Assembly: GCA_905160935.1 (NCBI GenBank)
Contig: CAJHZI010000564.1
Span: forward strand, 678,501 to 742,500
Reading direction: 5' to 3'
Length of the DNA: 64,000 nt
Source: Enchytraeus crypticus
Taxonomy: Eukaryota > Annelida > Clitellata > Enchytraeida > Enchytraeidae
The notes beneath the pieces are model-generated. The model made no database searches, was not told the origin of the DNA, and saw nothing but the letters and a program-made list of their open reading frames with translations. Position 1 is the stretch's first letter, and the number at the start of each line of letters is the position of its first letter. A program made the translations under genes and the position numbers. Below are positions 1 to 12,075 of the stretch, piece after piece.

Positions 1-805
1 GATTTGATGCTCAAGATGCTCAAGAGGTCTTTTTCTATTCCTAAAAATGAACATTTCATGCAATGTTCGGATTATAGAAAAATAGGACTATGTTTTATTA
101 GCGGCGCACTCGTCAAATATGCTACTAAAGATAATACTGTAGATCAAAATGCTGTTAAATAAATCACAATTTGGATCTATGAAATGATGTGGTAGACGAG
201 AGGCTATCGGGGTAGTGCGAGTCATATATGAACGCATCTTAGAGTTAAGAAATGAGGTATTAATATGTACTGCCGAATTCGAGAAAGTTTTTGACAGGGT
301 AAACTTGGTGCCGACGTTAGAAATTTGAGAACTGTTGTATTGGACTGGAGAGATAGAAGACTAATTCTGTCCCGTTACATCAAATAAAAGTAATTATCAA
401 AGTTCAATAGGAGTTATCGAAATAGAGATATGTAGTTTGACAATGTGAGTAAGACAGGGTTGGATGTCAGCATTTCTACTTAACATTTACTCAGAGGCAA
501 TGAAGATAGAAGCAAATGGAAAACACTGCAGAAGGAATACAAATAGAGTAGACTAGTGAAGGATGTAAGACTAGATTGGTTTACGGTATAATTGCTAAAA
601 GCGCAGCGGATTTACCGAAAATTTTGTTTGGCCTAAACAGTGCTTATTAAAATATGGAATGAAATTTAAAATGATGAACACGAAATTGATAAGAGTGTCT
701 TGAAAGGGTGAATGAGTCGTCAATATAGAAGTCGTCTCTACGAAGTTAGTACAGGTACAAAACTTCATATATTTAAGACACACGATAGCAGAAGATGGGA
801 GATGA
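1..805 (+). mobile_element. Decayed RTE-like LINE (LINE-R) reverse transcriptase remnant
   Basis: All frames are broken, but pieces of a non-LTR reverse transcriptase can be read on the plus strand: a block like REAIGV-RVI-ER at about 195-240, a FEKVFDRVN-like motif A at about 270-305, and a KSFKYLG-like block at about 740-800. A related remnant occupies the matching position in intron 4 of the paralogous gene (14,941-15,560). The insertion therefore predates the duplication. It lies antisense to the BRICHOS gene, in the intron downstream of exon 4. Confidence 0.75.
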
Positions 806-905
806 ACGACCTATACACCTGTAACCAGAAATAAATCAGAAGCTTTGATATTGTATATTCTTAACTTTCTATCAGAAAATCTTAATACACTATCATGTTT
901 CTTAC

Positions 906-3900
906 CATTGACGAAGAATCGACTATCTTGGACGGGTCTGTGGCTTCAGAGACATTCAGTGGAGTCACGAAACAGTTGGTCCCGACGCCTTCTGCTGATA
1001 TCTTTACGACTTGAAGTCCCTGTTATAGATTAAACGTATACAGGTAGAATAGATGCTCTAATTAGGCTACAAGTTCCTTGTTGATAAAATTAGACTCATG
1101 CATCATTAGGCCTACTAAATGAATTATTATTGACTATCCAGACTCAATTTAATGGTTGACAGGTAGCCTAGGCCTGCTAGTAAAAATCACAGTTTATGTA
1201 TCAAATCAAGTTAAAATTTAATTCTTGGAAGTAACTCTCTCTATTGAATTTTACTGCCGTTACTACCTGTTTTAGCAAAAACAAAAAACTAACTGGTCGT
1301 TGGAATAACTTAGGAGAACACACGATATGCAGTGTTCTGGCGTCCTGCATGTGACAGTCAAAAGTTAAAGTTCAAAGTATAAATTTCATTAAAATGGTAT
1401 ATCTGGAGTACAAGCAACCAATCCACTATAGATTACACATTGCAAATGGCTGCTTGCCTCCTTTAGCTAATGCACAAATTATTAATTCTTGATGTAATTT
1501 CTCAATACCTTTCAGAAAATTTCTCTTTGGAGTATAGAAAATCCTAAATAGGCAATAAAATCTTATCTAACTGCAAAACTATTACACCATTCTCGTCTTG
1601 TTAGCCAAAGGGAAAACCAATTCGGACCTAGAAGGAAGAGGGAGTTAAGTGGATCTAACTGAGACTTAAATTTCCCGAGTCTCTAGGGGTTATACTAGAG
1701 CGATATGCCCCTAGACGACCATATAATCCTAGCTAATATTATTCACAGGTATTCCATTCTCTAACTAGATCGACTCGTTATAATATGCGAAGAGGAAAGA
1801 TATTCAAAGATTGCATACCTTGTTGAAATCATTGATAACAACAGCATCATGACCTTGCTGACTTAAATGATACATGACGACATTGTCGTTAGGATCTGAC
1901 TCTACATCCTGGGTGATGTCATTATTCTTGCTTCCTTTAAACTGAAAGCTGAACTGTACATTTATAAAATCAACAGTATATTTTAAACTGGCTTCAAGTC
2001 AATAGTCTATCTAGACTATTTATGAGCTATAAGTAATTAATAAACATTTTTTCGTTTTTTTATAAATTATTGCAACTTGAAATTTCTTAAAACTTTTACA
2101 TTTTGCAATGAAAAATGACAAATTTTACAATTACGAAATACGAGTGCCTTGAGAACATCAAGATTTTGCAGCTTGGTATTAATTTGAGACTATATAGTTT
2201 TAAAGAAGAGTAAAGGTTAAATAGGGGCCTCCCTGCAGTCAATGAGATGAATGCCAAACATTAATATAACATCTAGATCTATATTCCGCATGCAGGCCTA
2301 CTTGTCGATTGTAAAATTCATTGTAGGCCTAATTTTAATTTGCTCTTTCAGTTATCATAATCACTACGTGGATATTTAAAATTTATACTAAGATAGGGAT
2401 GTCGGCCTTCAGACATATAGGCCTACTTAGTCATTCGATAAAAATCGTATACCTTGACGATCTCTTTCTGCGCCTGAGTGAAGAAGTACACTCCAAGAAT
2501 GATGCCCATGATGACCAGTCCAACGATCAGCACGGCTGCCACCGCATATGCGATGTACTTCTTGTGAGAGGACTTAGGTGCGGGCCTCGACTGAAATAAT
2601 TGATTAATTGTAAATGATTAGGCCTATCCATTGAGAATGTTCTTTATAAACTGTATGAAAAGGTAGCCTTATGACACTAAAGTGTAGGCAGGTAGCCCGA
2701 TGATACTGAATTACAGGCTACCATTACTGTTTGTTATGGTTTATTAAAATATTTAGGTCTATTAGAGTTTGATATAGAGTTATGTATTTTTATGGCTTGT
2801 TAATTAAAACTATCTATTAGGTCTGCAAAGGTATGTCAAAGATTTTCAGAAGCCATAAATTATCAATTGATACCAAAAAAAGACTTCTTCAAAGCTATAT
2901 TCAACCAATATTGTTATCTGGAAGTGAAGTTTGGGCAATCTCTTCTGTAATGGAATCGAAACTTGAGACAACAGAGATGTAATTCTATAGAAGAATGCTA
3001 CGTGCTACGTGTATCTTATAAAGACCACGTTAAAAATGAAGATGTTTTATAAAGAATGTCAACTTGTCGTGATCTATCGTAGCGAATACGACGACAACAG
3101 ATGAAGTTTTTCGAAACAAATTATGCGGAACAAAATAGTTGAAAATAACGTAGTGACAGGAATAATAGATGGCAAAAGATGCAAGGGTCGACAGCGGATG
3201 ACGTTTATAGGAGTCTTAGCAAATGGATACAGTTAACTGAAACAGAGATGATCAGAGCAACAATGAACCGAGACTTATGGAGGAATATGACCATGACCGC
3301 CCAGGCTTGGAGCAGGCACGGCACTTAGAGAAGAAGACTAGGTCTGTAGTTTGTTAAAACTATTAAAAATGATTTGCTAAAACTACTTAGTATAGGTTGT
3401 TAATTATGTACAGTGAGCGCTGGCTGGAACCAGTGGCGATGTCGGTAAGATACTCTACGGCGGATCAGTATATTCGAGGTTTAAATCCTGGGTTGGCCCG
3501 TCACTGACATCGCTTTCGAGTGAGGAAACTGACGTTAACATTAGTTTTTGCTTTTTTAAACTTTCTGGGCTTTTATGCTTTACTAGAACTGTTTAGTTTT
3601 TAGTTTATTAGATCTGTTTGATCTGCTTTTTTCTTAACTATTTACATGTACTACGATTTATGTTCCCATAGGCATATTCTAAACGTACGTGTATATACAT
3701 GCATACTGTATATTTGTTCATTTATCACGACATATAATAGTTTAACCTATAGGCCAATGCATAGGCTATATTCGATACACCCCGTAAAACACACTGTAAA
3801 ATTGCTCAACTGTAAAATTGCTCAACTGGCTGGAGCCATTGGCGAAGTCAGTAAGACACTCGACCGCGGATCAGTATGTGCTGGTTCAAATCCTGGGCTC

Positions 3901-4501
3901 GCCCGTCACTGACTTGCTTTCGAGTGAGGAAACTGCCGTTAACCTTAGCTTTTGTTAGCTTTGCTTTACATCTTGAACAGTAGCCAAATTAAGTTTTAGG
4001 TGGTGTAGGCTAAAAGGAAGAGATACGAAATTTTCTGAAACTATGCTCTATATACTAATATTAAAGTAGGTTAATATATCAATCCTGTAATATATGTAGT
4101 CCTATTAAGAAAATGACGAAGTTGTCATTTGATAACTAAAAAGTGTGAATGATTTTAACTATATTGACCGCTGGTTGACAACTACGCTTCTATATCTGAA
4201 TTGCTCACAAGCGTTTATAGCGTTCGTTCGCTGCATCTTGTTGATGCTGGACATCAAAAATTGATATCCTGCAAAAATTAATTTATATCAAAATTGTTAG
4301 TTTATTAACTCGTTAAGGTGTTAGTTTAGAGCGGTAGTATTTTTATAGTTGACTTACTAGTTACTGTTTAATGTCTGTGTTTATTTAGTAGCCTACTTTT
4401 AATCCAGAATAAAACAGAGATCTTACCTCGGTGGGACGTTCGGTCGACACGATGTAGGTCGGTGTATCGAAGGTCTCAGCGGGCTTTGTCTCACTCGTCA
4501 T
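906..4501 (-). CDS. BRICHOS-domain type II membrane protein, copy 1 (3'-truncated by window edge)
   Basis: Four minus-strand exons are visible: 4427-4501, 2453-2590, 1819-1953 and 906-1019 (75, 138, 135 and 114 nt, all phase 0, all GT-AG), giving the first 154 residues. Exon 1 encodes a short cytoplasmic tail starting MTSETKPAE. Exon 2 has a basic KK followed by one long hydrophobic helix (about residues 37-62) with no cleavable signal, so type II topology is expected. Exons 3 and 4 carry the first half of a BRICHOS-like domain: beta-rich QFKGS, the conserved Asp in VVINDFNKG, and the first Cys in VGTNCFVTPL. There is an N-glycosylation site NVS. By my alignment it differs from copy 2 at 15 of 154 residues. 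The exons for the second BRICHOS Cys and the Cys-rich tail must lie left of base 1. BRICHOS is a known intramolecular-chaperone domain of secretory precursors; the role here is inferred. Confidence 0.82.
2822..3345 (+). mobile_element. LINE C-terminal remnant, private to copy 1
   Basis: The plus strand reads as the C-terminal part of a non-LTR polymerase with several stops: a block resembling LLQSYIQPILLSGSEVWAI, then RRMLRAT, then a GKRCKGRQRMT-like basic block near 3170-3205. The related intron of copy 2 (around 18,360-18,420) runs through without it. The insertion is therefore younger than the duplication. Confidence 0.7.
3419..3565 (+). mobile_element. SINE-1 (tRNA-derived), shared by both gene copies
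   Basis: tRNA-like head: A-box-like TGGCGATGTCGG at about 3435 and B-box-like GGTTTAAATCC at about 3479. The tail reads CACTGACATCGC...GAGTGAGGAAACTGACGTTAAC, then T-rich. The copy at 18,487 sits in matching flanking sequence of the duplicated intron, so this insertion predates the duplication. Confidence 0.8.
3827..3965 (+). mobile_element. SINE-1 copy, private to copy 1
   Basis: Same family as 3419-3565, with A-box TGGCGAAGTCAG and B-box GGTTCAAATCC. A short direct repeat (AAATTGCTCAACTG) lies immediately 5'. I see no counterpart at the matching site of copy 2. Confidence 0.78.
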
Positions 4502-4663
4502 CTTTATTTTCATACTTCAGCTCAGTTTACCGACAAATGGCGCAACACCGCGAGATGCTACGAGGAAGAAGTGAACAGCGACAAAGTCTTCTGGCCGCAG
4601 AACTCTGAGAGATCAGTCGCAGAGACAACAAACCTCGAATATCCAAGTCGACTCGCTCGCTGA

Positions 4664-4670
4664 TTTTATA
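4664..4670 (-). promoter_or_regulatory. TATA box of BRICHOS copy 1
   Basis: TATAAAA on the minus strand, 163 bp upstream of the start codon. The same box sits at exactly the same distance in copy 2 within a well-conserved block, which supports a real core promoter. Transcription would start near 4635. Confidence 0.6.
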
Positions 4671-5229
4671 GTAAATTCTCGGATGTGATTAGAATGGATC
4701 CATTGTAAGACCTGACATAAGATTAGTGCTCCAGGGCCCACGTTAACGATTTTTTGTAAGCCTTGCAAGGTCCAGTTTTCGTACAACACAAGATTCTCGG
4801 GTCTTATCATTACTAAGTCGCATAGATCAAGGTTTTTTATATCGGCATAAATTATATATTACTCATGTTATACCCTGTTTGTGCCATGGGAATCCTTTCT
4901 GCTGAGAACATAAAACTCTTGAAAGATTTATGCACTTCATCTTTTATGACAGGATAACATTGACGACGAGTCTAGCAAAATTTCAAAGAAAAGTTATTCT
5001 CCAATGAATTTATATATTATATGTACTTATTGTTGCTTTAAGGTTTCCTCAAAATTGCATTTTTTATATCCAGTTCTGGTTGCCTGAACACTGCAAAGTC
5101 AACAACTTTATAACACTTTTTATTTCAACTACTTATTCGATTTCCCATTCAAGTTTTAGTGAGCATGTCGAGCCACAGTATATTTTTATGACTGTCAGAA
5201 TATAAGGATGATTTAATTTTTTATGGTTA

Positions 5230-5398
5230 AAAAAGTAAATACGCATTATAGTGAAATGATCAACTATGTTGATATCTATCACTTTTAATACCACATGTTT
5301 AAACCGTTAGGCAATTTAGACCATTTTCCGTGTAACCAGTCCACTGAATGTCCGAGATTTAATTCTCAGATCAGCGCAGCTGGGATTCGAACCCACTA
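5230..5398 (-). mobile_element. SINE-2 (tRNA-derived), truncated
   Basis: Read on minus, this is a tRNA-like family with B-box GGTTCGAATCC (here around 5385-5395) followed by a conserved body. The 5' head with the A box is missing in this copy. Full copies lie at 8751, 10,817, 34,525 and 35,946. Confidence 0.72.
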
Positions 5399-6129
5399 TA
5401 AACTGTTTATGCGAATGATATTTCGTTTAACATTTTCATTATAAGCCTATGCTTAAAGCATCGATCTGACAATATAACAAGATGACTCTGGATAGGACTG
5501 AATGTCTAAATGTACAGTCGCGAAGTACACGTGCATAGGAGTACAAGTCTTCCAGCGTGGCACTATAAGAGCAATTATTCCTTTTTTGTTCCGTATGGTT
5601 ACACACATGACATACTGCATGTGTTCACAATAATCTTAAGTTGCTGTTTTTGTAGTTTTCGTTATTTCCTCCTTTTCCGCTCCATGGTTATTAGTAATCG
5701 TTGCCTTTTGTTGGCGCTCCAAAAGCTGCGGGTGCGGATTTAAGAATAACCTCCAACACCCTGGGTATTATGTACTTTCGAAGTTGTCTACAGGCTGTCT
5801 TCCAAAGTGGTCGACCACAATTTACTAACCGCGTGCAACGTGTCTTTACTTAGTTCAATTGACGCTCAGCTTAATTGAGTGTGCTAAATCCCCTCCCCCC
5901 ATTGCAACTGGATATAACCTAAAGGCAGAAAAAACTGATATAGGACTATGGATGATTAAAAATGCTTTTAAATTTAAATTTAATTTCATCCGACATTTCG
6001 AGTATTGAATGTCGGCTTACATGTGTCACCGTAGATCTACATGTAGGCCTATACAATGTACATGCATATCAACTGAATCATTCAACGAAATGAATAAAAT
6101 TAAAAATTTGCGTCGTAGACATATGCATT

Positions 6130-6395
6130 CCCAGTGTTGTGTCGGAGTTTGATTCCTCATGTCGTAGAAGGCGACTAAAGCACTAAGATCCACACCAACT
6201 TCAGAAAGGGCATTCGGTTGGTGAGCGCCTAGACTCCAGATATTGCTACAAAATTTTTAAAGAATGGAAAATCTCAAATAGGGGATTGGCTGGTGATGTG
6301 GTGTAGGACAGAGAGGATTTGAGACAGTCTATTTTTTATCCCGACCCTGATTAAACTGTGATTCAAGGGAGGATAATGATGATGATGATGTCGTA
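6130..6395 (+). mobile_element. SINE-3 with (GAT)n tail
   Basis: Head has a B-box-like stretch (GGAGTTTGATTCC at about 6145), then the conserved body CGTAGAAGGCGACTAAAGCA and GGGCATTCGGTTGGTGAGCG, ending ATTCAAGGGAGGATAATGATGATGATG. The 3' end matches the end of the LINE at 45,826-46,124, suggesting LINE-dependent mobilisation. Confidence 0.72.
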
Positions 6396-6869
6396 GACAT
6401 AATTATGCATGTACATTGTACATGTATATGTAGGCCCATAGGCCTATGTCTACGACGCATATATGTAATTTCTTTAATTTCAATACATAAATATTATGTC
6501 ATGATCCGACTTTTCATTTAGAAATTTGCTTCGCAAGAGCTTAGCGACAAACTGAAATAAATACTAATATTAGTTAAAGTAATGAAGTTTTAACTTTATA
6601 ATTCTATAAGCAACTTTAATAATATAAATACTGTTATAACGTCTATATGAGTATTAAATATACTTGCATTATTAATATATATTAATTTATCTTAAAGTTA
6701 ATATTGCGATACAAATTATGCTTCTGTGACAAAGACTGACTATTTGCAGTTGCTAAAAAGCCCTATTTAATCACTGAATTTAGCATATACTAATCATTGA
6801 ATTTATCATATAATTGCATATACTGCTTATTCCGTATATTCAATAAACCAATCAATTTAATTGATGTAA

Positions 6870-8421
6870 TGTGGATATTTAAGCCTTCTCTACCTAAAGA
6901 TGATCTTTCCAGTTACCGTCCTATTTCCAATCTTAACTTCATCTCTAAACGTCTTGAAAAGGTAATTTATACCCGTTTATGCACTCATCTTGATTCTTTC
7001 CCTTCTCTCTATCATTATTATTCTGCCTATAGAAAACTCCATTCTACTAAAACCGCTCTTCTTCGTATACATAAAGATCTTAGCTTGGCCATGAGTAGTA
7101 AACAGGTTTCTGCCTTGGTTCTTCTTGATCTCTCTGCTGCCTTTGATACAATTGACCATGGCATCCTAATAAATAGGCTTAAATCTTGTATTGGCATATA
7201 TAATTCTGCTTTTTCCCTTCTCACATCATATCTCTCATGTCGCACACAATCGGTTGTTATTGGTCAAAATCGCTCTTATAAACTGCCCCTTCTAAGCGGT
7301 ATTCCTCAAGGTTCAGTGTTAGGTCCATTGCTCTTCTCTTTATATATCACTCCTCTTAGCTACCTGCTTGCTCAGTCCTCCATAAATTTTCATTTCTATG
7401 CAGACGACACACAACTATATATTTCCTTTTCTAATCATGATTCCGATAAGAAACTGGCTCGTCTCTCATCCATTCTAGACAAGGTTTATTCCTGGTTTTG
7501 CGCTAACCGTCTTGCTGTAATCCCTTCAAGACTGAATACCTTTTAATTGGCACTCCTTTGCAAAGAAGTAAAATTACCAATAACTCTGTTAATATTCAGA
7601 ATCTTGCTCTTTCACCTTCTCGATCTGTCAAAAACCTTGGAGTCATATTTGATGAAAACCTTGACTTTAAATCCCATATCTCTTCTGTTTGTCGCGCTTC
7701 TTTCTTTCAGATTCGTCAGATTAGGCAAATACGTCTATCCCTTACTAGAAATTCAGCCACTATCCTTGCTAATTCTATAGTTCATTCAAAGCTCGACTAC
7801 TGTAATTCATTATTACATGGGTTGCCTACTTCTTCTCTCAATCGTTTGCAGCACGTCCAAGATTCTCTTGCACGTGCTGTTTGTAAGTCCTCTCGACTTC
7901 AATTTCGCTCTCTTTCTCTACTTCGCAGGCTTCACTGGCTCCCTGTTAATCAACGCATAAAATATAAAATGGCTCTATTAAGTTTCAAAACTCTGCGATT
8001 TGGCAAGCCTTCTTACTTATCTGAAATTCTTCTTCCCTATCGCCCCTCACGTACACTTCGCTCCACCGATGCCAATCCTCTCTCAGTTCCAAATATTCTC
8101 ACGTCATTGGGCAGACGTTCATTTTCTTACGCAGCACCCACATTCTGGAACTCTTTACCTGCTAATCTCCGCTCTTGTTTTTCTCTTTCAACATGCTCTA
8201 GCAAGCTTAAAACGTACCTTTTCCAACCATAGACATAATCAATCTACCTTGACCATTTTTTGATCACCGGATTGGCTTTCGTTTAGGACCTTACTTCTCC
8301 TCAGCACATTTCTTTCGCCCATTTGGTCTGGGTGAATTGATCTGTAGTGATATGTGCTGTTGGGGACGTCCCTGACATCATCCCTGGATGAGGAAGCGGA
8401 CGTTAAACCTTTATTACTATT

Positions 8422-8452
<31 letters not shown>

Positions 8453-8458
8453 TTATTT
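6870..8458 (+). mobile_element. L2/Crack-like LINE, 5'-truncated, frameshifted
   Basis: Non-LTR reverse transcriptase in two frames. The first part (to 7546) has SSYRPISNL, the motif A-like block LDLSAAFDTIDH, GIPQGSVLGPLLFSLY and the catalytic YADDTQLY. A frameshift near 7517 moves the rest to the frame ending at 8232, with KNLGVIFD, LDYCNSLLHGLP and LHWLPV blocks typical of the CR1/L2/Crack group. The 3' UTR ends GACGTTAAACC and an (ATT)n tail. Endonuclease and 5' parts are absent. At the matching place copy 2 has only other repeats. A fossil, since frameshift and truncation abolish function. Confidence 0.88.
8411..8458. repeat. (ATT)n tail microsatellite
   Basis: About 15 ATT units with one interruption. 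It directly follows the LINE 3' end, so it is best read as the element's own tail. Confidence 0.85.
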
Positions 8459-8750
8459 AGGACTGAACATCACTTTGTCATCTAATGAACTTTGTCATCG
8501 AATAGGCTCTAATTTTTAAGATTTTCAGCCCTATTGCCCTTTTATCACCAGTTTGCATTGTCACATTTGATCATATTTTAAGTTTGATCATTCTTTGTCA
8601 TCTTCATGAAATCTATTGCCTCTCCCCTCACCCCGGCCACCACTCTCTCCCAATCTAGTACCCTGCCGAATGGCACGTCCAATTAAGGCAGGCATACGTA
8701 AGGGAACTCAACTAACCATCTCCTGTTTGCCGCTAGACTACTGATATATT

Positions 8751-9000
8751 TGAATGTCTCAATAGAACAATGGTTAAAGGTGTAGATAACGTCATGAAGT
8801 ATTAAATGACAGACCCTGAGGTGAATTTAACTCTCGTGGGTTAGAATCCCGGCTGCGCTGATCTGAAAGTAAAATCTCGGAAATTCACTGGACTGTCTAT
8901 ACGGAAAATGGACATCATTGCCTGACGGATTAACGTGTGGTATTGTAAGTGATAGATGTCAGCGTAGTTGATCATTTCACTATAATGTGTGTTAATATTT
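8751..9000 (+). mobile_element. SINE-2, near full length
   Basis: A-box-like start TCAATAGAACAATGGTTAA, B-box GGTTAGAATCCC at about 8840, then the conserved body ending CACTATAATG. Flanked by duplicated non-coding DNA. Confidence 0.78.
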
Positions 9001-9242
9001 GTAATAAAAATTATTGTTAATAAATAAAATTAAGGCAATATCACGAGTTTCCTCGAATCATTGCCCTGCGGAGCTCTCTATGCAGCCGTCATCCGTCGTT
9101 TCTAGCATAAAGAAGTTTGAATCAGTCTCAATTAGCCGCTTCCATATAATATTTATGGATAGTATTTTTATTTTCCAAATATAGACACATAGGTAGATAG
9201 GCTAGTTTTCTAAAGGAATAACGCCCCTGCCCGGTAAATGTT

Positions 9243-9440
9243 AGTCGAAGCTGAGGAAGATATAGAAGGAGAACCTCTTTTTAAGCAGAATCCCCCAAGA
9301 CTAATGGCACAGCATGTTTGATGATTTAAAGGTCCACTCGTATGTGGACATGAAGAGAAAACGGAAGACAGAGAAGAGTGGACGCGTTTTATACCATGGA
9401 CCTGCCAGCGGGCAGTGCACTAAGAGAAAGAATATAGATA
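9243..9440 (+). mobile_element. LINE-R 3' end
   Basis: Contains the LINE-R C-terminal signature (GATGATTTAAAGGTCCAC, then a basic KRK-like stretch) and the hallmark end ACCATGGACCTGCCAG...GGGCAGTGCACTAAGAGA. Confidence 0.78.
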
Positions 9441-9449
9441 AATTAGTAC

Positions 9450-10110
9450 TTGCCGATGTATTAGGTTTTCTTTGTTCATATTCAACTATCGCTAATTTTC
9501 AAATTTGGCTAGCTTTCACACAATACTTAACAACTTCTTTCATCACATTCCACATTTAAATGGTGCAATTTAATGCAATACCTTTCACAGAGCATATAGG
9601 TACCCCTGAATGTAAGTGAGCTTGGCCTACAATTGCACTTACACTTCTAAATAAGTTGTACAACTGTATGGTAGACCACTTGGTCTATAATTTTTTTAAA
9701 TTTTACTGCGTCATTGTCAACATCTACTGTATATTTTTATATAACCATTAATGTTAGCTATCATCATCATCATCATCCAGTGTCCTTTGGATTTGTCCTG
9801 TAAAACTTATTAAATTTCAATCGACATAGCACCATAGTAAAGTGCTTGAATAAGTGGACCATAAACATTTGAAGAAATGCAGTGTAGCCAGACTAGAAAA
9901 CACCGAATAGCAACAATTTCTGTCATTGACCTGGGAAACGCTCGTGCCAGTCTGCGCAATAACAGTAATTTTAAGCTAACCGTTTCTTTTGCGGAAATAA
10001 CACAGTTTTGCCAAACAAGAAGTGTTCTACGTACCACCCTGGGTTGCTGACGGTCTAAATCTATGTTATTGCCAACTTTTAAAAGATAGGGATAGGGCCT
10101 ATACATGTAC
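9450..10110. other. Conserved non-coding or unidentified block, pairs with 23,540-24,260
   Basis: Outside the BRICHOS genes this is among the better-conserved parts of the duplication. On the minus strand a short stretch keeps a similar reading in both copies (pattern VYxPxxQAxxYGA, near 9815-9870 and 23,975-24,030), although the frames around it break. It could be a shared repeat, an exon fragment or a regulatory block. I do not recognise it. Confidence 0.45.
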
Positions 10111-10119
10111 ATGTATATA

Positions 10120-10121
<2 letters not shown>

Positions 10122-10188
<67 letters not shown>
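10122..10188. repeat. (TA)n microsatellite
   Basis: About 33 TA units. A (TA)n tract sits at the equivalent place of the second copy (24,308-24,374). Confidence 0.95.
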
Positions 10189-10191
<3 letters not shown>

Positions 10192-10816
10192 GTGTATATA
10201 TAATCGAATTTTGAAAGGAATCATTCCAGAGATAAAGGCTATATTTGCAATAATTTTGTTGCGATCCTTTCATGAAATGTTTATATTATTTTTTACACTG
10301 CTTTTTTGTACAAAAATGCCATCTATTGTTTTAGCCATAAACTCGTAACGAGTTGACCAATGCTCTTGAAATTAAGCGGACTTGACCAGCATCCAATTCT
10401 CCCAAACATGGCATTATTTCAGGAATACATTTAAGATCAGCAAAATTATAAATCTGCGAATATAAATGGGATCAGATATGTAATTTTCAGGCTATGTACA
10501 GCCTATGCTACATGCAGCGTGCTGGTAACAACTCGAACATCTCACATTATCACAATCACAATTATCACAATCGACTAAATCTCACATTATGGTGACACCA
10601 CTTGACAGTCATATTTTATTGTCGACTCTGAAAAGAGCCTAACAGACAATTTTGAGGAAATATTGTTGACCTAGGTATCAAGATGCAGCCTCTGTGCTGC
10701 TAACCCTCGCGCTGAAGGCCTATCATTATGCATACTTGATATAGGCGAATCAGTTACTACAGTACTTGTGTGTAGTTAAAAATAAATAATTTATTTGTAA
10801 ATACTCTTTAAAAGTA

Positions 10817-11056
10817 AAACACGCATTATAGTGAAATCAGCAACTAAGTTGATAGGCCTATATATCACTTTTAATACCACATGTTTAAGCCGTTAGGCAA
10901 TTTATTCCATTTTCGGTATAACCAGTCCACTGAATGTCCGAAATTTTACTCTCAGATCAGCGCGGCTGGGATTTGAACCCACGAGAGCTCAATTCAACTC
11001 CGGATCAGTCATTTAGAACTTGATAAAGTTATCCCTACGCTATTGAGACATTCCTA
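10817..11056 (-). mobile_element. SINE-2
   Basis: Read on minus: head GAATGTCTCAATAGCG, B-box in GTGGGTTCAAATCCC at about 10,970-10,985, then the conserved body ending in ATAATGCGTG. Near full length. Confidence 0.8.
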
Positions 11057-11812
11057 TACTGTATGCACCACATACATTAAAAGTTCACAAACTTTGTCAA
11101 TTAAGAACAAATCAGCACATATTTGCCTCGTTTTGACAAAAATGTAAGGCATACACTTCAAGCTAGCTTTAACCTAATGTGCATAGGGCTATATAGAAAT
11201 AAGCCAAACAATCCGAGTCCTCACATTTTAGTTTCCAGTTCACTTAGAGTCTGTTTCAATATATTTTTGTATTTATTTTTTGTAAATTTTGTTTGTAAAA
11301 TTATGGCAACCAGTAAAATTTCATGATGACTAAATGTTTACGTTAAAAGCATGTGAGAATACCTCTTCTGAATGTTGGCTAATTCTAATAATTTCACTCG
11401 AAAACTCTCAAGTATCGGGACTACAAGTGAACTGACTTAGGCCTATACACGGATTCGAAATCCTGAGCTTTGAGTCCGCATCCTTAATCATTCCCATGGA
11501 AGGTGTGTTATACATCTAATCTGAGTCCTAATCTTTTCATTCTTTTTTCGTATGCTTTTTCTTTCTTCTTATTTTAGATTGTAGACCTAAAAATACTATC
11601 CAATCATCCTATGCCGCGCGATCAATACAGCAAATATATGTAGGGCTTCAATCTTCAAGCGTTGAATTGTTGTAGGCCTTCGGCTAGACTGCCATTCACT
11701 GTGTCCTTTAAACAGTCAGTTACTTTTTTAATTCTGGGTTTAAAGAAATGTCTGGGGTAAACAAACTGGGGTTAGATAAACACGATTAAAATAATGAGAT
11801 CGCTGACGGGCT

Positions 11813-12070
11813 TCAGCTATCATTATCATCATCAGCATCATCATCATCATCCATCATCATCATCATCTTATTCTTATTCTTCTTCTTCTTCCCTTGAATC
11901 CCTATTTAGCCAGGGTCGGGACACGAATGGACCTTGACTTTTCACATTCTTTTTAGCAAATGCTTGTGGCAAATTCTGGATTCTAGGCGCTCACCAACCG
12001 AATGCACTTTCTGACGTCGGATTGGATCTTAGTGCTTTGTCGCCATTTACGACAAGTGCAGTATACAATT
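11813..12070 (-). mobile_element. SINE-3 with (ATC)n tail
   Basis: Minus-strand copy: ATC-rich tail at 11,820-11,870, then the complement of the body (CGCTCACCAACCGAATGC) and of the head (GTCGCCATTTACGACA). Tail and body match 6130-6395 and 26,550-26,815. Confidence 0.75.
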
Positions 12071-12075
12071 GGTCT

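Larger units (their letters stand above)
1..10200. repeat. Segmental duplication, copy 1 (left part cut by window edge)
   Basis: This block and 14,900-24,380 (probably from about 12,900) are collinear diverged copies. Landmarks that pair up: LINE remnant 1-805 with 14,941-15,560; exon 4, 906-1019 with 15,663-15,776; exon 3, 1819-1953 with 16,745-16,879; exon 2, 2453-2590 with 18,015-18,152; exon 1, 4427-4501 with 20,152-20,226; TATA box 4664 with 20,389; non-coding 6450-6570 with 21,815-21,930; 9020-9130 with 22,815-22,930; 9450-10,110 with 23,540-24,260. Repeats inserted in only one copy break the collinearity. Alignment was by eye, so the outer limits are approximate. Confidence 0.8.

Noticed and set aside
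2399-2599. Plus-strand frames at 2399-2599 and 17,928-18,179 that look conserved between loci
   Set aside because: They are the antisense of BRICHOS exon 2 in the two copies; the conservation belongs to the minus-strand protein.
3419-3565. tRNA gene candidates (A and B boxes at all SINE-1 and SINE-2 copies)
   Set aside because: Promoter boxes are present but no cloverleaf acceptor stem forms, and the same sequence recurs with a non-tRNA body and tail. They are SINE heads.
6797-8232. A host gene with reverse-transcriptase domain
   Set aside because: Frameshift, 5' truncation, LINE-type 3' UTR and (ATT)n tail mark it as a retrotransposon fossil.
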